Shown here: piece by piece, positions 63,498 through 64,000 of the stretch
How positions within the stretch are numbered: the first letter of the stretch is position 1
Layout: every line of letters begins with the position of its first letter
Assembly (NCBI GenBank): GCA_020249925.1
Contig: JADCER010000003.1
Location: forward strand, 372,001 to 436,000
Origin: Roseomonas sp.
Lineage (GTDB): Bacteria; Pseudomonadota; Alphaproteobacteria; Acetobacterales; Acetobacteraceae
DNA: 64,000 nucleotides
Reading direction: 5' to 3'
The notes under the pieces: model-generated
What the model was told of the DNA's origin: nothing
Seen by the model: the letters and a program-made list of their open reading frames with translations, nothing else
The model's database searches: none
Program-made: the position numbers and the translations under genes

Positions 63498-64000
63498 TGG
63501 CATCCCAGCCCCTTGCGGGCCTGTTCGTCGTTTCGATGGAACAGGCCGTCGCCGCGCCCTATTGCGCGTCTCGGCTGGCAGATGCCGGGGCGCGTGTCAT
63601 CAAGATCGAAAGGCAGGAAGGCGATTTCGCCCGCGCCTATGATGCGGTGGCGAATGGGCAATCGAGCTATTTCATCTGGCTCAATCGCGGCAAGGAAAGC
63701 CTTTGCCTTGATATCAAACAGCCCGACGACAAGGCGCTGCTTGAGGCGCTGATCGCCAAGGCCGATGTGTTTATCCAGAACCTCGCCCCAGGTGCGATGG
63801 CGCGGGCGGGTTTCGGTTCGGCGGAATTGCGCGCTCGCCATCCGCGCCTGATCACCGTGGATATCTCGGGCTATGGCGAGGAAGGCGATTACGCCGCCAT
63901 GAAGGCCTATGACCTGCTGGTGCAGGCGGAAAGCGGGCTGGCTTACGTCACGGGCCGCGCGGAAGGGCCGGGGCGCGTGGGTGTTTCAGCCTGCGATATT
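63497..64000 (+). CDS. CaiB/BaiF family CoA transferase, 3' truncated by the window end
   Basis: The first 168 codons of a class III CoA transferase are present and the frame is open to the last base. The N-terminus LAGLFVVSMEQAVAAPYCASRLADAGARVIKIERQEGDFAR (shown only in part in other entries) is typical of the family, and the catalytic Asp is expected in the YDLLVQAESGL region, where DLLVQA is visible near residue 145. The ATG overlaps the acyl-CoA dehydrogenase TGA by one base, so the two genes are coupled. It would form CoA esters of a carboxylic acid. Full length in the family is about 400 residues. Confidence 0.88.
   Translation, partial: MASQPLAGLFVVSMEQAVAAPYCASRLADAGARVIKIERQEGDFARAYDAVANGQSSYFIWLNRGKESLCLDIKQPDDKALLEALIAKADVFIQNLAPGAMARAGFGSAELRARHPRLITVDISGYGEEGDYAAMKAYDLLVQAESGLAYVTGRAEGPGRVGVSACDI

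Overview
The window is a stretch of GC-rich, densely packed chromosome from an alphaproteobacterium, most likely an Acetobacteraceae member of the Roseomonas type. This rests on family content (monomeric NADP isocitrate dehydrogenase, malonyl-CoA decarboxylase, short 276-282 aa flagellins, several TctC/Bug binding proteins without TctAB, many twin-arginine type leaders on transport proteins) and was not tested by a database search. About 60 protein genes, one tRNA-Leu(UAG), several convincing intrinsic terminators and one transposase fossil are supported. No CRISPR array, rRNA, intact insertion sequence or replication origin is visible.

Layout. 1-2808: a three-subunit flavin/iron-sulfur dehydrogenase of the opine oxidase / D-hydroxyproline dehydrogenase type. 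2860-7775: L,D-transpeptidase, UDP-glucose 4-epimerase, isocitrate dehydrogenase. 7918-9732: a GFA-type gene, a decayed IS66 transposase end and an orphan TctC protein. 9735-12787: GNAT, CopD-like membrane protein and orphan ParA on the minus strand, then the NAD(P)HX repair enzyme Nnr. 12878-16718: malonyl-CoA decarboxylase and a transketolase/PDH-E1-like thiamine diphosphate enzyme. 16803-18843: tRNA-Leu and an unusually long trigger factor, closed by a strong terminator. 18977-26320: a branched-chain amino acid type ABC importer with three tandem binding proteins. 26442-32532: a dipeptide/nickel-type ABC importer plus a phosphoesterase. 32539-35453: a hydroxyacyl-CoA dehydrogenase facing a small membrane ORF coupled to an XpaC/TelA pair. 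35482-40650: TctC, zinc alcohol dehydrogenase, thiol dioxygenase, 2-oxoglutarate-type oxygenase and a fourth Liv-type binding protein. 40690-43622: GtrA, a 3-hydroxyisobutyrate dehydrogenase-like enzyme and an aldehyde dehydrogenase. 43690-51068: two dipeptide-type binding proteins with a complete permease/ATPase set. 51182-55017: a form II-like molybdenum hydroxylase (coxSLM order). 55089-57422: AtzH/HpxZ-like protein, thioredoxin-fold isomerase and FAD amino acid oxidase. 57540-58377: a two-domain cold shock protein. 58557-60455: two flagellin genes. 60485-64000: an Asp/Glu racemase-like protein, TctC, acyl-CoA dehydrogenase and a CaiB-type CoA transferase cut by the window end.

Together this is mainly a scavenging and catabolic region: ABC importers and solute-binding proteins beside dehydrogenases, oxygenases and CoA enzymes for small amino and organic acids, interspersed with housekeeping genes.

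The most unusual object is the trigger factor at 16939-18789. A block of about 180 residues, resembling the jelly-roll carbohydrate-binding-like modules of phage tail proteins, sits inside its peptidyl-prolyl isomerase domain with both flanks intact. Other points of note are the IS66 fossil, the binding-protein triplication, the shared leader hairpin of the two flagellin genes, and an unlisted 52-codon membrane ORF coupled to the XpaC/TelA genes.
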